Assembly: GCF_000337495.1 (NCBI RefSeq)
Contig: NZ_AOIS01000067.1
Location: 273,466 to 337,465 of the forward strand
DNA length: 64,000 bases
Origin: Haloterrigena salina JCM 13891
GTDB lineage: Archaea > Halobacteriota > Halobacteria > Halobacteriales > Natrialbaceae
Reading direction: 5' to 3'
Made by a program: the position numbers and the translations under genes. Below the pieces are notes generated by a model. That model worked only from the letters and a program-made list of their open reading frames with translations. It was not told the DNA's origin and ran no database searches. Shown here piece by piece: positions 52,733-61,099 of the stretch (positions within the stretch are counted from its first letter, which is position 1; the number at the start of each line of letters is the position of its first letter).

Positions 52733-53779
52733 ATGGTATCTGTTACCGACCTGCAAGAGATGTACGAGGCAATGGTGACGGCGCGCCAGTACGAGGAACG
52801 CCTCCAGGAGGAGTACCTCGAGGGGAAGCAACCGGCGTTCGACATCTCCGCCGGGCCGATTCCCGGCGAGTTACACCTCGCCGCGGGCCACGAGGCGTCG
52901 GGCGCGGGGGTCTGCCAGCACCTGCGCGACGACGACACGGTGACGGCGCCGCACCGACCCCACCACATCGCCGTCGCGAAGGGCGTCGATCTGAAGCGGA
53001 TGACCGCCGAAATTTTCGGCCGTGAGACGGGGCTGAGCAAGGGGAAGGGCGGTCACATGCACCTCTTCGATCCGGACGTCAACTTCGCGTGCAGCGGGAT
53101 CATCGCCGAGGGCTGTCCGCCCGCGGTCGGCGCCGGACTGGCCGCGAAGAAACGAAATACCGACAGCGTCGCGGTCGCGTTCCTCGGCGAGGGGGCGATC
53201 GATCAGGGCGCGTTCCTCGAGTCGCTCAACCTGGCTGCCGTCCAAGACCTCCCCGTCGTCTTCGTCGTCGAGGACAACGACTGGGCGATCAGCATGCCCA
53301 AAGATCGCGTCACCGACGTCGAGAACGGCGCGCGGCGCGCCGACGGCTTCGATATGCCGGGAACCCGCGTGGACGCCGACGACGCCGTCGCGGTCTACGA
53401 GGCCGCGCGGGAGGCGATCGGGCGCGCTCAAGACCGGAACGGGCCGTCGCTGCTCGAGGTCCAGGTCCACCGACGCATGGGTCACTTCATGGGCGACCCC
53501 GAGGCCTACCGCTCCGACGAGGACAAGGCCGCGGCCGAGCGGCGGGACTCGATCGATCGTCTCGAGGCGGACCTGCGGGCCCACGGCGTCGACGACGAGA
53601 CGATCGACGAACTGCGCTCGAGCGCTCGGGAGCGCGTCGAGGAGGCGATCGAGTGGGCGAAAGAGCAACCGGAGCCCGAGCCGGCGGACGCTCACGAGGA
53701 CGTGTTCACGAATCCGCCGTCGGGCGTAACGGACAGCGAACCGAACGTCGCGAAAACGGAGACCGGAGGTGACGACTGA
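52733..53779 (+). CDS. 2-oxoacid/acetoin dehydrogenase E1 alpha subunit
   Basis: A 348-residue thiamine-diphosphate enzyme subunit that decarboxylates a 2-oxoacid or cleaves acetoin. The TPP-binding segment is GEGAIDQGAFLESLNLAAVQDLPVVFVVEDN, and GKGGHMHLFDPDVNF is typical of E1 alpha/AcoA. The stop overlaps the E1 beta start by one base. The operon lacks E3. The substrate (acetoin, branched-chain oxoacid or pyruvate) cannot be settled from sequence. Confidence 0.92.
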   Translation: MVSVTDLQEMYEAMVTARQYEERLQEEYLEGKQPAFDISAGPIPGELHLAAGHEASGAGVCQHLRDDDTVTAPHRPHHIAVAKGVDLKRMTAEIFGRETGLSKGKGGHMHLFDPDVNFACSGIIAEGCPPAVGAGLAAKKRNTDSVAVAFLGEGAIDQGAFLESLNLAAVQDLPVVFVVEDNDWAISMPKDRVTDVENGARRADGFDMPGTRVDADDAVAVYEAAREAIGRAQDRNGPSLLEVQVHRRMGHFMGDPEAYRSDEDKAAAERRDSIDRLEADLRAHGVDDETIDELRSSARERVEEAIEWAKEQPEPEPADAHEDVFTNPPSGVTDSEPNVAKTETGGDD

Positions 53780-54831
53780 TGGCCCAACAGGAGAAAGATC
53801 CGGCGGAGGGAGGGCAGACAGACCGATCGCTGACGATGAGCCGGGCGATGGTCGAGGCGATCGCCCACGAGATGCGCGAGGACGACGACGTCTTCTACAT
53901 GGGCGAGGACGTCGCCGACTACGGCGGCATCTTCGACAGCACCGAGGGGCTGCTCGAGGAGTTCGGCCGCGACCGCATCATGGACGTCCCGATCAGCGAG
54001 ACGGCGTACATCGGCGCCGCGGTAGGGGCGGCTCAGGCCGGGATGCGCCCGATTGCCGAACTCATGTTCGTCGACTTCTTCGGCGTCGGAATGGATCAGA
54101 TCTACAACCAGATGGCCAAGAACACCTACATGAGCGGCGGCGCCGTGAGCGTGCCGATGGTGCTCACCGCCGCCGTGGGCGGCACGTACAACGACGCCGC
54201 CCAGCACTCCCAGACCCTCTACGGGACGTTCGCCCACTTGCCGGGGATGAAGGTCGTCGTCCCGTCGACCGCCTACGACGCGAAGGGGCTGATGCACAAC
54301 GCCATCCGCGACGACGATCCGGTCGTCTACCTGTTCCACAAGCGGCTCATGGGCATCGGCTGGCTGCCCGCCCCCGACGGGCCGAAGACGCCCGTCCCCG
54401 AGGACGAGTACACGATCCCCTTCGGCAGCGCCGACGTCAAGCGCGAAGGCAGCGACGTAACCGTCGTCACACTCGGCCTGCACGTCCACCGCGCGCTCGA
54501 GGCCGCCGACGAACTCGCCGACGACGGGATCGACGCCGAGGTCGTCGACCTCCGGACGTTGGTGCCGCTCGACACCGAGACCGTCCGCGACTCGGTCGCG
54601 AAGACCGGGCGACTCGTCGTGGTCGACGAGGACTACCGCTCGTTCGGCGTCACCGGCGAAATCGTCGCGCGGGTGGCCGAGGCCGAGGACGGACTCGCCG
54701 CCCTCGAGGCCGTCGAGCGGGTCGCCGTTCCGGACGTCCCGCTCCCCTACGCGCGGCCGATGGAGAACGAGGTCATCCCGGACGCCGAGGACATCACGGA
54801 CGCCGTCCGCGCGGCCCACGGTGACGAATGA
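53779..54831 (+). CDS. 2-oxoacid/acetoin dehydrogenase E1 beta subunit
   Basis: A 350-residue transketolase-like subunit. EDVADYGGIFDSTEGLLEEFGRDRIMDVPISE and MRPIAELMFVDFFGVGMDQIYNQMAK are family segments, with the C-terminal domain VVDLRTLVPLDTETV. It forms the alpha2beta2 E1 with the preceding gene. It overlaps the lipoyl gene by 4 nt. Confidence 0.94.
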   Translation: MAQQEKDPAEGGQTDRSLTMSRAMVEAIAHEMREDDDVFYMGEDVADYGGIFDSTEGLLEEFGRDRIMDVPISETAYIGAAVGAAQAGMRPIAELMFVDFFGVGMDQIYNQMAKNTYMSGGAVSVPMVLTAAVGGTYNDAAQHSQTLYGTFAHLPGMKVVVPSTAYDAKGLMHNAIRDDDPVVYLFHKRLMGIGWLPAPDGPKTPVPEDEYTIPFGSADVKREGSDVTVVTLGLHVHRALEAADELADDGIDAEVVDLRTLVPLDTETVRDSVAKTGRLVVVDEDYRSFGVTGEIVARVAEAEDGLAALEAVERVAVPDVPLPYARPMENEVIPDAEDITDAVRAAHGDE

Positions 54832-55091
54832 GTCCGGACGACGACCGCGTCGCCGTCGACACCGGCGACGTCTGGCCCGAGGACACCGACGAGGACGAGG
54901 GCGTCGTCGTCAACTGGTTCCTGCGCGAAGGGGCCGACGTCGAGGCGGGCGACGACCTCTGTGAGTTCCAGGTCGAGAAGGTCAGTGTCGACGTCCCGGC
55001 GCCGACGGACGGCACGATCGACGAGATCGTCCTCGAGGAAGACGACGAGTTCGAGCGCGGGGCCGTCCTCGCCTGGATCGAGCCGGAGTAG
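54828..55091 (+). CDS. Free-standing lipoyl-domain protein
   Basis: An 87-residue protein consisting almost only of a biotinyl/lipoyl hammerhead. The lipoylated lysine is in FQVEKVSVDVPAPTDG, and the second strand is EGADVEAGDDLCEF. It would carry acyl groups from E1 to the separate E2 core. No subunit-binding domain follows. ATGA overlap with E1 beta. Confidence 0.92.
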   Translation: MSPDDDRVAVDTGDVWPEDTDEDEGVVVNWFLREGADVEAGDDLCEFQVEKVSVDVPAPTDGTIDEIVLEEDDEFERGAVLAWIEPE

Positions 55092-55098
55092 TTTCACG

Positions 55099-55854
55099 AT
55101 GGCACCGACCGACTCCGATACGGACGACGACGACGGCGATCGGACCGAGAGCGACGAGCACGGGCGAACCGTCCGCGAGGAGCGATCGCTCTCCCCGATG
55201 CGGCGGACGATCGCGAACCGCCTGCAGGACAGCTATCGGAACGCCGTCCACGTGACCGCCAGCCGGGAGGTCGACGCCGAGGCGCTGTTCCGTGCGACCG
55301 AGACCGCGAACGATCGCCTCGAGGCGGACGTCTCGCTCGTCGACGTCGCGCTGGCCGCGCTCTCGGCGACGCTCGCGGACCATCCGGCATTCAACGCGAC
55401 GTTCGAGGACGGAACCCACCGCACGTACGAGGAGCACAACGTCGGCGTCGCGGTCGATATCGAGGCGGGGCTGGTGACGCCGGTCCTGCGCGATGTCGGC
55501 TCGAAGTCCCTCGCCGAGATCGCGACCGAACGACGACGGCTGACCGAGACAGTCCAATCCGGCGAGTACACGATGGACGACCTCCGCGGCGGGACGTTCA
55601 CCGTCACGAACCTCGGCGCCCTCGGTGTCGACTCGTTCACGCCGGTCATCAACCCGCCGGAGGTCGCGATCCTCGGAATCGGACGGACGCGGGAACGGAC
55701 CCGCCGCGGCGACGACGGCCTCGAGTTTCGCCGCGAGGTGACCTACGATCTGAGCTTCGACCACCGGATCGTCGACGGCGCGGACGCGGCACGGTTCCTC
55801 GGGACGCTCGCGGACTACACCGAGGGTGCCGAGCGGTTCGCGCCCGACGGCTGA
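55099..55854 (+). CDS. 2-oxoacid dehydrogenase E2 catalytic domain protein
   Basis: A 251-residue acyltransferase core. After an acidic N-terminus of about 30 residues, LSPMRRTIANRLQDSYRNAVHVTASREVDA begins the catalytic domain; the active site DHRIVDGADAARF carries His and Asp. No lipoyl or peripheral-subunit-binding domain is present in the protein. It starts seven bases after the lipoyl gene. Confidence 0.92.
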   Translation: MAPTDSDTDDDDGDRTESDEHGRTVREERSLSPMRRTIANRLQDSYRNAVHVTASREVDAEALFRATETANDRLEADVSLVDVALAALSATLADHPAFNATFEDGTHRTYEEHNVGVAVDIEAGLVTPVLRDVGSKSLAEIATERRRLTETVQSGEYTMDDLRGGTFTVTNLGALGVDSFTPVINPPEVAILGIGRTRERTRRGDDGLEFRREVTYDLSFDHRIVDGADAARFLGTLADYTEGAERFAPDG

Positions 55855-55937
55855 TCCGACTCAGCGGGGTCCGCTCCTGTTCTCGGTACGGTTAGAAACC
55901 CAACAAGAATATATATTCAGAGTGACTATCGTGAAAT

Positions 55938-56765
55938 ATGCGCGACCGATATCGCAACGGGCTGGCGGTAGTCGACGCCAGTCTGGACGTGTTTCGCGCC
56001 CGCCCTGGGCTCGCGATCCTCCCGCTGTTGAGCCTCGTCGCCGTCGGCAGTGCGTACGCGGCCGTCGGCGTCGCGATCCTCCACTACGGCCTGCTCGGCG
56101 CGGTATTCACGAACGATCTCGTCAGGTACGGCGCCACGTTCGCCGGCCTCGCGATTTCCTCGAGCGTCGGCGTCTTCTTCAATGCCGCGGTGGTCCACTG
56201 CGCGTCGCGACAGTTCGACGGCGAGGAGACGTCGGCCCGCGACGGGCTCGCGGCCGCGTGGGACGCCCGCCGGGAGATCGCGAAGTGGAGCCTCGTCTCC
56301 GCGACGATTGGGACCCTCCTCTACGTAGCCGAAGACAACGTCCCCGGCGTCGGCACGCTCACCCGATCGATCCTCAATCTCGGATGGGGGCTGCTGACGT
56401 TTTTCGTCGTCCCGGTGATCGTCACGGACCGTACGGGGTCGCTCCGGTCGGAGCTTCGGCGAAGCGGTAGCGCGTTCGCCCGGACGTGGGGCGAGTCGAT
56501 CACCGCGGCGTTCGGGATCGGCCTGGCGCTGCTCCCGGTCACGCTAACCGGAATCGGCATGCTCGTCGTCGCCTATGTCTCGGCGACAGGACTCACCGCG
56601 TACGTGCTCGGTGCGCTCGGCGGCCTCTTGGTCGTCGCGACCCTCGTCGTCACGCAGGTACTGGGCATGATCGTCCGAACGGCGCTCTACCGGTACGCGA
56701 CCGACGGCGAGCGCGTGGGCCCGCTCGCGGAACTCGACCCGGACCGGATCTTCGTCGACGACTGA
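55938..56765 (+). CDS. DUF6159-type membrane protein
   Basis: A 275-residue protein with six helices, probably the DUF6159 family of haloarchaea and bacteria. It begins MRDRYRNGLAVVDASLDVFRARPGLAILPLL, a hallmark short cytoplasmic helix followed by the first membrane segment. No catalytic residues are seen. A TATA-like AATATATATTC at 55908-55918 precedes it. Confidence 0.75.
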   Translation: MRDRYRNGLAVVDASLDVFRARPGLAILPLLSLVAVGSAYAAVGVAILHYGLLGAVFTNDLVRYGATFAGLAISSSVGVFFNAAVVHCASRQFDGEETSARDGLAAAWDARREIAKWSLVSATIGTLLYVAEDNVPGVGTLTRSILNLGWGLLTFFVVPVIVTDRTGSLRSELRRSGSAFARTWGESITAAFGIGLALLPVTLTGIGMLVVAYVSATGLTAYVLGALGGLLVVATLVVTQVLGMIVRTALYRYATDGERVGPLAELDPDRIFVDD

Positions 56766-56971
56766 CCCGCTCGAGTCGGTCCCAGTCACCCTTCGAACGG
56801 ATCAGCAGCGACCTGACTCACGCTCGAGAACGACCGGTCGCGGTCGGCGAACCGGAACGACTCGCTAACGTTGACTGTATTGATTGGGTGAGTGGTTACC
56901 GTCGGAAAGGATTCCTCCGGTGTATCTTTGACAATCTTTTTTACGGTACACGAAAACGTATCGCACGGAGC

Positions 56972-58555
56972 ATGACAAATCTTGTCACTAACGTCGCGGC
57001 CGCCGTCGAGGACCACGGCGAGAACACCGCGATCGGCTTTCAGGGCTCGGAAACGAGCTACGAGGAATTCTGGGGTCAGACCGGGGCGTTCGCCACCGCG
57101 CTCGAGGAACGGGGGCTGGGTGCCGACGATCGAGTCGCGCTCTATCTGCCGAACGTGCCGCCGTTTCTGATCTCGTTCCACGGGACGTTGCGGGCCGGCG
57201 GAGTCGTCGTCCCGATGAATCCGCAGTACAAGGCCCGCGAGATCGGCCACCTGCTCGGGGACAGCGAGGCCAAGGTCGTCGTCGCGCTGGCCGATCTGGT
57301 CCCCTTCGTCCGGGAGGTAGCGGACGAGACGAGCGTCGAACACATCGTCAGCGTCGGCGGCGACGCCGAGGGTGCCACCGCGTTCGAGGAGTTCCTCGAG
57401 CCGGGCGATCCCGGTATCGCCGAGCGCGACGACGACGACGACGCCGTCCAGCCGTACACCTCCGGGACGACGGGCCAGCCGAAGGGCGTCCAACTCACCC
57501 ACGAGAACCTGTCGTCGAACGCGAAGGCCGCGGCGAAGCTCATCCCCGACGGGATCCGGCCGGACGACAAGCAGCTCGGCGTCCTGCCGCTGTTCCACAT
57601 CTACGGAATGACGGTCACGATGAACGCGGCGCTGTTCAACGGCGGCGCGTACTATCCGATGGCCTCGTGGGACGCACAGGACGCCGTCTCGCTGATCGAG
57701 GACGAACAGTTGACGATCATGCACGGCGTCCCGGCGATGTACAACGACGTGATCAACCAGCCTAACGCCGAGGAGTTCGACATGTCGTCGCTGCGGCTCT
57801 GCGGCGTCGGCGGCTCCGGGATCCCGGTCGAGGTCCTGCGCCAGTTCGAGGAACGCTACGAGCCGAAGATATACGAGGGGTACGGCCTGACCGAGACCAG
57901 CCCGATCACCCACTTCAACAGCCCGATCGAGGGTCGTCGGGTCGGCAGCATCGGGAAAACGGTTCCCGGCGTCGATTCGAAAGTGGTCGACGACGACTTC
58001 GGTGAGGTTCCGCCGGTCGAAGAGGGACCGATCGACGAGGAGGAAGCCGACCTCCACGATATCACCGGCGAGATCGTCGTCGCCGGGCCGAACGTCATGA
58101 AGGGCTACTACGGCCTGCCCGAGGCCAACGAGGAGGCCTTCACCGAGGAGGGCGGCCGACGCTGGTTCCACACCGGCGACGTCGGCTACCACGACGAGGA
58201 CGGCTTCTTCTACGTCGTCGACCGCGAGAAGCACATGATCGTCACTGGCGGCTACAACGTCTACCCGCGCGAAGTCGAGGAACTCCTCTTCGAGCACGAG
58301 GACGTCGCCGACGCCGCCGTCGCGGGTATCCCGGACGAACGACGCGGCGAGACCGTCAAGGCCTTCATCGTCCGCACGCCCGACGGCGACGTCACCGAGG
58401 ACGAGATCAAGGAGTACTGCCTGTCCAACCTCGCGGAGTACAAACACCCCCGCGAGGTCGAGTTCGTCGAGGAACTGCCCCGGACGACCACGGGCAAGGT
58501 TCAGAAGTTCAAGCTCCGCGAGCAGGACGAAGAGGAGGGAGCGGAGGCCGAATAA
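56972..58555 (+). CDS. Acyl-CoA synthetase (AMP-forming fatty-acid CoA ligase)
   Basis: A 527-residue ANL-superfamily ligase that activates a carboxylic acid with ATP and CoA. The P-loop YTSGTTGQPKG, GYGLTETSP, HTGDVGYHDEDGFFYVVDREK and the C-terminal lysine motif TTTGKVQKFKLRE are all present. ATG at 56972 is chosen because upstream sequence is intergenic. It overlaps the enoyl-CoA hydratase start by one base, pointing to beta-oxidation. Confidence 0.94.
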   Translation: MTNLVTNVAAAVEDHGENTAIGFQGSETSYEEFWGQTGAFATALEERGLGADDRVALYLPNVPPFLISFHGTLRAGGVVVPMNPQYKAREIGHLLGDSEAKVVVALADLVPFVREVADETSVEHIVSVGGDAEGATAFEEFLEPGDPGIAERDDDDDAVQPYTSGTTGQPKGVQLTHENLSSNAKAAAKLIPDGIRPDDKQLGVLPLFHIYGMTVTMNAALFNGGAYYPMASWDAQDAVSLIEDEQLTIMHGVPAMYNDVINQPNAEEFDMSSLRLCGVGGSGIPVEVLRQFEERYEPKIYEGYGLTETSPITHFNSPIEGRRVGSIGKTVPGVDSKVVDDDFGEVPPVEEGPIDEEEADLHDITGEIVVAGPNVMKGYYGLPEANEEAFTEEGGRRWFHTGDVGYHDEDGFFYVVDREKHMIVTGGYNVYPREVEELLFEHEDVADAAVAGIPDERRGETVKAFIVRTPDGDVTEDEIKEYCLSNLAEYKHPREVEFVEELPRTTTGKVQKFKLREQDEEEGAEAE

Positions 58556-59355
58556 TGGCGCTGGGCGAAGCGGTCCACCTCGAGATCGAGGCCGACGGTC
58601 CCGCGACGATCACGCTCGACCAACCGGATCGGCGCAACGCCCTCTCGGAGGCGATCAGCACCGGTATCTCCGAAGCGCTCGACGAGATCGAGGGCAGCGA
58701 CGCTCGAGTCGTCCGTATCGAGGGCTCTGGCGGCTCGTTCTCGGCCGGCGGCGACATCGAGCGCATGGTCGAGGGAATCGAAAACGACATCCCCGCCGAC
58801 GAGCGGGTGCGCAGGCTCGAGCGCTCGACAAACGAACTCATCGGACGAGTGGTGGAGTTTCCGATTCCGACGGTCGCGGTGGTCGACGGCCCCGCCGTCG
58901 GCGCCGGCGCGAACCTCGCGATCGCCTGCGACGTGCAACTGGCCAGCGAAACAGCCGTCTTCGGCTTCGTCTTCCGGCAAGTCGGACTGAGCGTCGACGC
59001 CGGGACGTCCTACCTGCTGCCCCGTATCGTCGGTGAAAACGTCGCCAAGGAGCTCGTGTTGACCGGCGACATCATCGACGCCGACCGCGCCGAAGAAATC
59101 GGCCTCGTCAACCACGTCTACGGCGCCGAGGAGTTCGACGAGCGGGTCGACGAGTTCGTCGAGAAGGTCGTCTCCGGCCCGCCGATCGCGCTCCGACACG
59201 CCAATCGGCTGGTCGGCGAAGGGCTCGATAAATCGCTCGAGCAGGCCCTGACCGACGAGGCGACGGCCCAGGGAATCGTCTTCGACACCGCGGATCACGA
59301 GCAGGGCGTCGAGGCCTTCCTCGAGGACCGCGAGCCGTCGTTCGACGGCCGGTAG
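58555..59355 (+). CDS. Enoyl-CoA hydratase/isomerase family protein
   Basis: A 266-residue crotonase-fold protein. The oxyanion-hole segments SFSAGGDIERM and DGPAVGAGANLAIACDVQLAS are clear. The region FVFRQVGLSVDAGTSYLLPR has Asp where some hydratases place a second Glu, as in PaaG-like isomerases. It is co-transcribed with the acyl-CoA ligase, so a fatty-acid or aromatic CoA substrate is likely. Confidence 0.92.
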   Translation: MALGEAVHLEIEADGPATITLDQPDRRNALSEAISTGISEALDEIEGSDARVVRIEGSGGSFSAGGDIERMVEGIENDIPADERVRRLERSTNELIGRVVEFPIPTVAVVDGPAVGAGANLAIACDVQLASETAVFGFVFRQVGLSVDAGTSYLLPRIVGENVAKELVLTGDIIDADRAEEIGLVNHVYGAEEFDERVDEFVEKVVSGPPIALRHANRLVGEGLDKSLEQALTDEATAQGIVFDTADHEQGVEAFLEDREPSFDGR

Positions 59356-59412
59356 CGGCCGGATTCGTTCTCCGACTCGAGCGATACTCCCGTCCCCGTT
59401 CGCGACCGTCGC

Positions 59413-59877
59413 TTAGCGATCCGGCTCGGTCCGAGCGGTCCCGCCGCCGACTGGAATCAGCGTCGAAACCCGCGCGTTTTCCTTGATCTGCAGGCCGCCG
59501 TCGGCGACGGTCAGCGGGATCAGTGGCAGGTGCGACGCGACCAGCATCGAGGGGTGGGAGCCGCCCCGGGCCAGCAGTTCGTTGCGCGGCTGGAGCTGGA
59601 CCGGCTCCTCGAGGTCCGTCAGGAACTCGTTGTGCTGGAGGACGTACTGGCCGCCCTCGAGGGCCCACCAGCCGTACTCGTCGTCCGGCTCCCGGAGCTC
59701 GGTGGGGACCGGCTCGAGGTCGGCGTCCTCGAGTTCGTCGCCGCCGAAATCCAGTCGCCCGGGCGCGGCGACCTCGTAGACGGCGCTGACGGTCAGATCA
59801 ATGCCGTGCTCGTGGACCTGTACGGGTTCGTACACGAGGTTGTCGACGACCTCGGCGAGCGGATGCTCGGCGGACAT
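59413..59877 (-). CDS. dUTPase/dCTP-deaminase-like protein
   Basis: A 154-residue protein of the trimeric dUTPase/dCTP deaminase superfamily, beta-rich. Segments GGQYVLQHNEFLTDLEEPVQLQPRNELLARGGSHPSML and LTVADGGLQIKENARVSTL follow the family order, where the Arg/Ser of motif 2 region would bind phosphate. Activity is unproven. ATG at 59877 (MSAEHPLAEVVDN). Convergent with the enoyl-CoA hydratase. Confidence 0.75.
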   Translation of the reverse strand: MSAEHPLAEVVDNLVYEPVQVHEHGIDLTVSAVYEVAAPGRLDFGGDELEDADLEPVPTELREPDDEYGWWALEGGQYVLQHNEFLTDLEEPVQLQPRNELLARGGSHPSMLVASHLPLIPLTVADGGLQIKENARVSTLIPVGGGTARTEPDR

Positions 59878-60101
59878 TTCGGTCGAAGTGATGGGTTCCC
59901 AGCGCAAAAAACGTGTCCTCGTCGCATCGAATGTCGTCAGCGCGTCGAGCGCCGTCGAAGCTATCGGACCTGGACCCCAATCGAGGCACCCTCGTCGTCG
60001 ATACGGGTCACGACCGGCGGCTCGCTATCAACCACAGTGACTTTCCGATATTCTTTCCAAAACGAACACACCTAAAAGTTAGGCCGTCAACAGTAGGGCC
60101 G

Positions 60102-60926
60102 ATGGTACACCTCGAGCGGATTCGGATTCGGCCGGTCGCGTCCCTCGATGCGATCTCGGTTTCGGAACGGACGCTCGTCGACCGCGGACCGGCGTGGGAG
60201 CGGCGGTATACGATCGTCGAGCGAACACCGGGAAGCGACGCCCGACCCGCGCCGGTCACCGCGGAACGCGAACCCCGACTCCGCAGGCTCGAGACGACGT
60301 ACGACCTCGAGCGAGAGACGGTGACGATCCGCGAACGAGGAAGCGACGAGACCGCGACCTTCCACCTCGACCTCGATCGGGAGTGTTTCGCCTCGTGGCT
60401 CTCGGAGTTCCTCGGCTACTCGGTCGAGATCGTTCGCACCGACGAGAGCGGCGGCCCGAGCGCCGCAGTTCCGTCGGGGCCGACGGTCGTCAGCGCCGAG
60501 ACGCTCGAGACGGTCGCCGAGTGGTACGACGAGATCGACGCCGACGAACTGTGTCGTCGCGTCCAGCCGACGCTCGTCGTCGGCGGCGCCCCGCCGTTCT
60601 GGGAGGACCGACTCTACGGGCGGGCCGATCGGATCGTTCCCGTCGAGGTCGGGTCGACGACGCTGTACGGGACCGCACCGTCGCAACTGCGCGGCCTCTC
60701 GGCGCGCGACCCCGAGACCGGCGCGCAAACCGACGGGTTTCGGGAGACGTTCGTCGAGCGCCGCCGCGCGACGCTGCCCGACTGGGCGACCGCGGTGCGG
60801 TTCGACCACTACTTCCGGCTGTTGTCCGAGACGCGAGTCCCGCAGGCGTCGGTGGGGACGACGCTCTCGGTCGACGAGCCGGTCACCGTCGGGGAGCCAG
60901 TCCCGTCCCCGACGCCGGCCGACTGA
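60102..60926 (+). CDS. MOSC-domain-like protein lacking the usual cysteine
   Basis: A 274-residue protein with a MOSC-type N-terminal beta-barrel domain (MVHLERIRIRPVASLD) and the MOSC core LCRRVQPTLVVGGAPPFWEDRLYG. The usual conserved Cys before DPxTG is missing; here the text is LRGLSARDPETG. Mo-cofactor sulfur chemistry is thus doubtful. ATG at 60102. Confidence 0.78.
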   Translation: MVHLERIRIRPVASLDAISVSERTLVDRGPAWERRYTIVERTPGSDARPAPVTAEREPRLRRLETTYDLERETVTIRERGSDETATFHLDLDRECFASWLSEFLGYSVEIVRTDESGGPSAAVPSGPTVVSAETLETVAEWYDEIDADELCRRVQPTLVVGGAPPFWEDRLYGRADRIVPVEVGSTTLYGTAPSQLRGLSARDPETGAQTDGFRETFVERRRATLPDWATAVRFDHYFRLLSETRVPQASVGTTLSVDEPVTVGEPVPSPTPAD

Positions 60927-61099
60927 CTCGAGCGACGCCGGTCGACGGCCGACGGCCGACGCATTGGTGCTCATCGATCGGCGTAGCGAAGTGAAACGGC
61001 CGTTTACCGGCCGAACGCGCCGAGACGCGACCGCACGCTATTTTCACATCTGGTATTCGGAGCCAAAACTCAAAGAGGGCGCTCTGACTTCCCGGTAGC

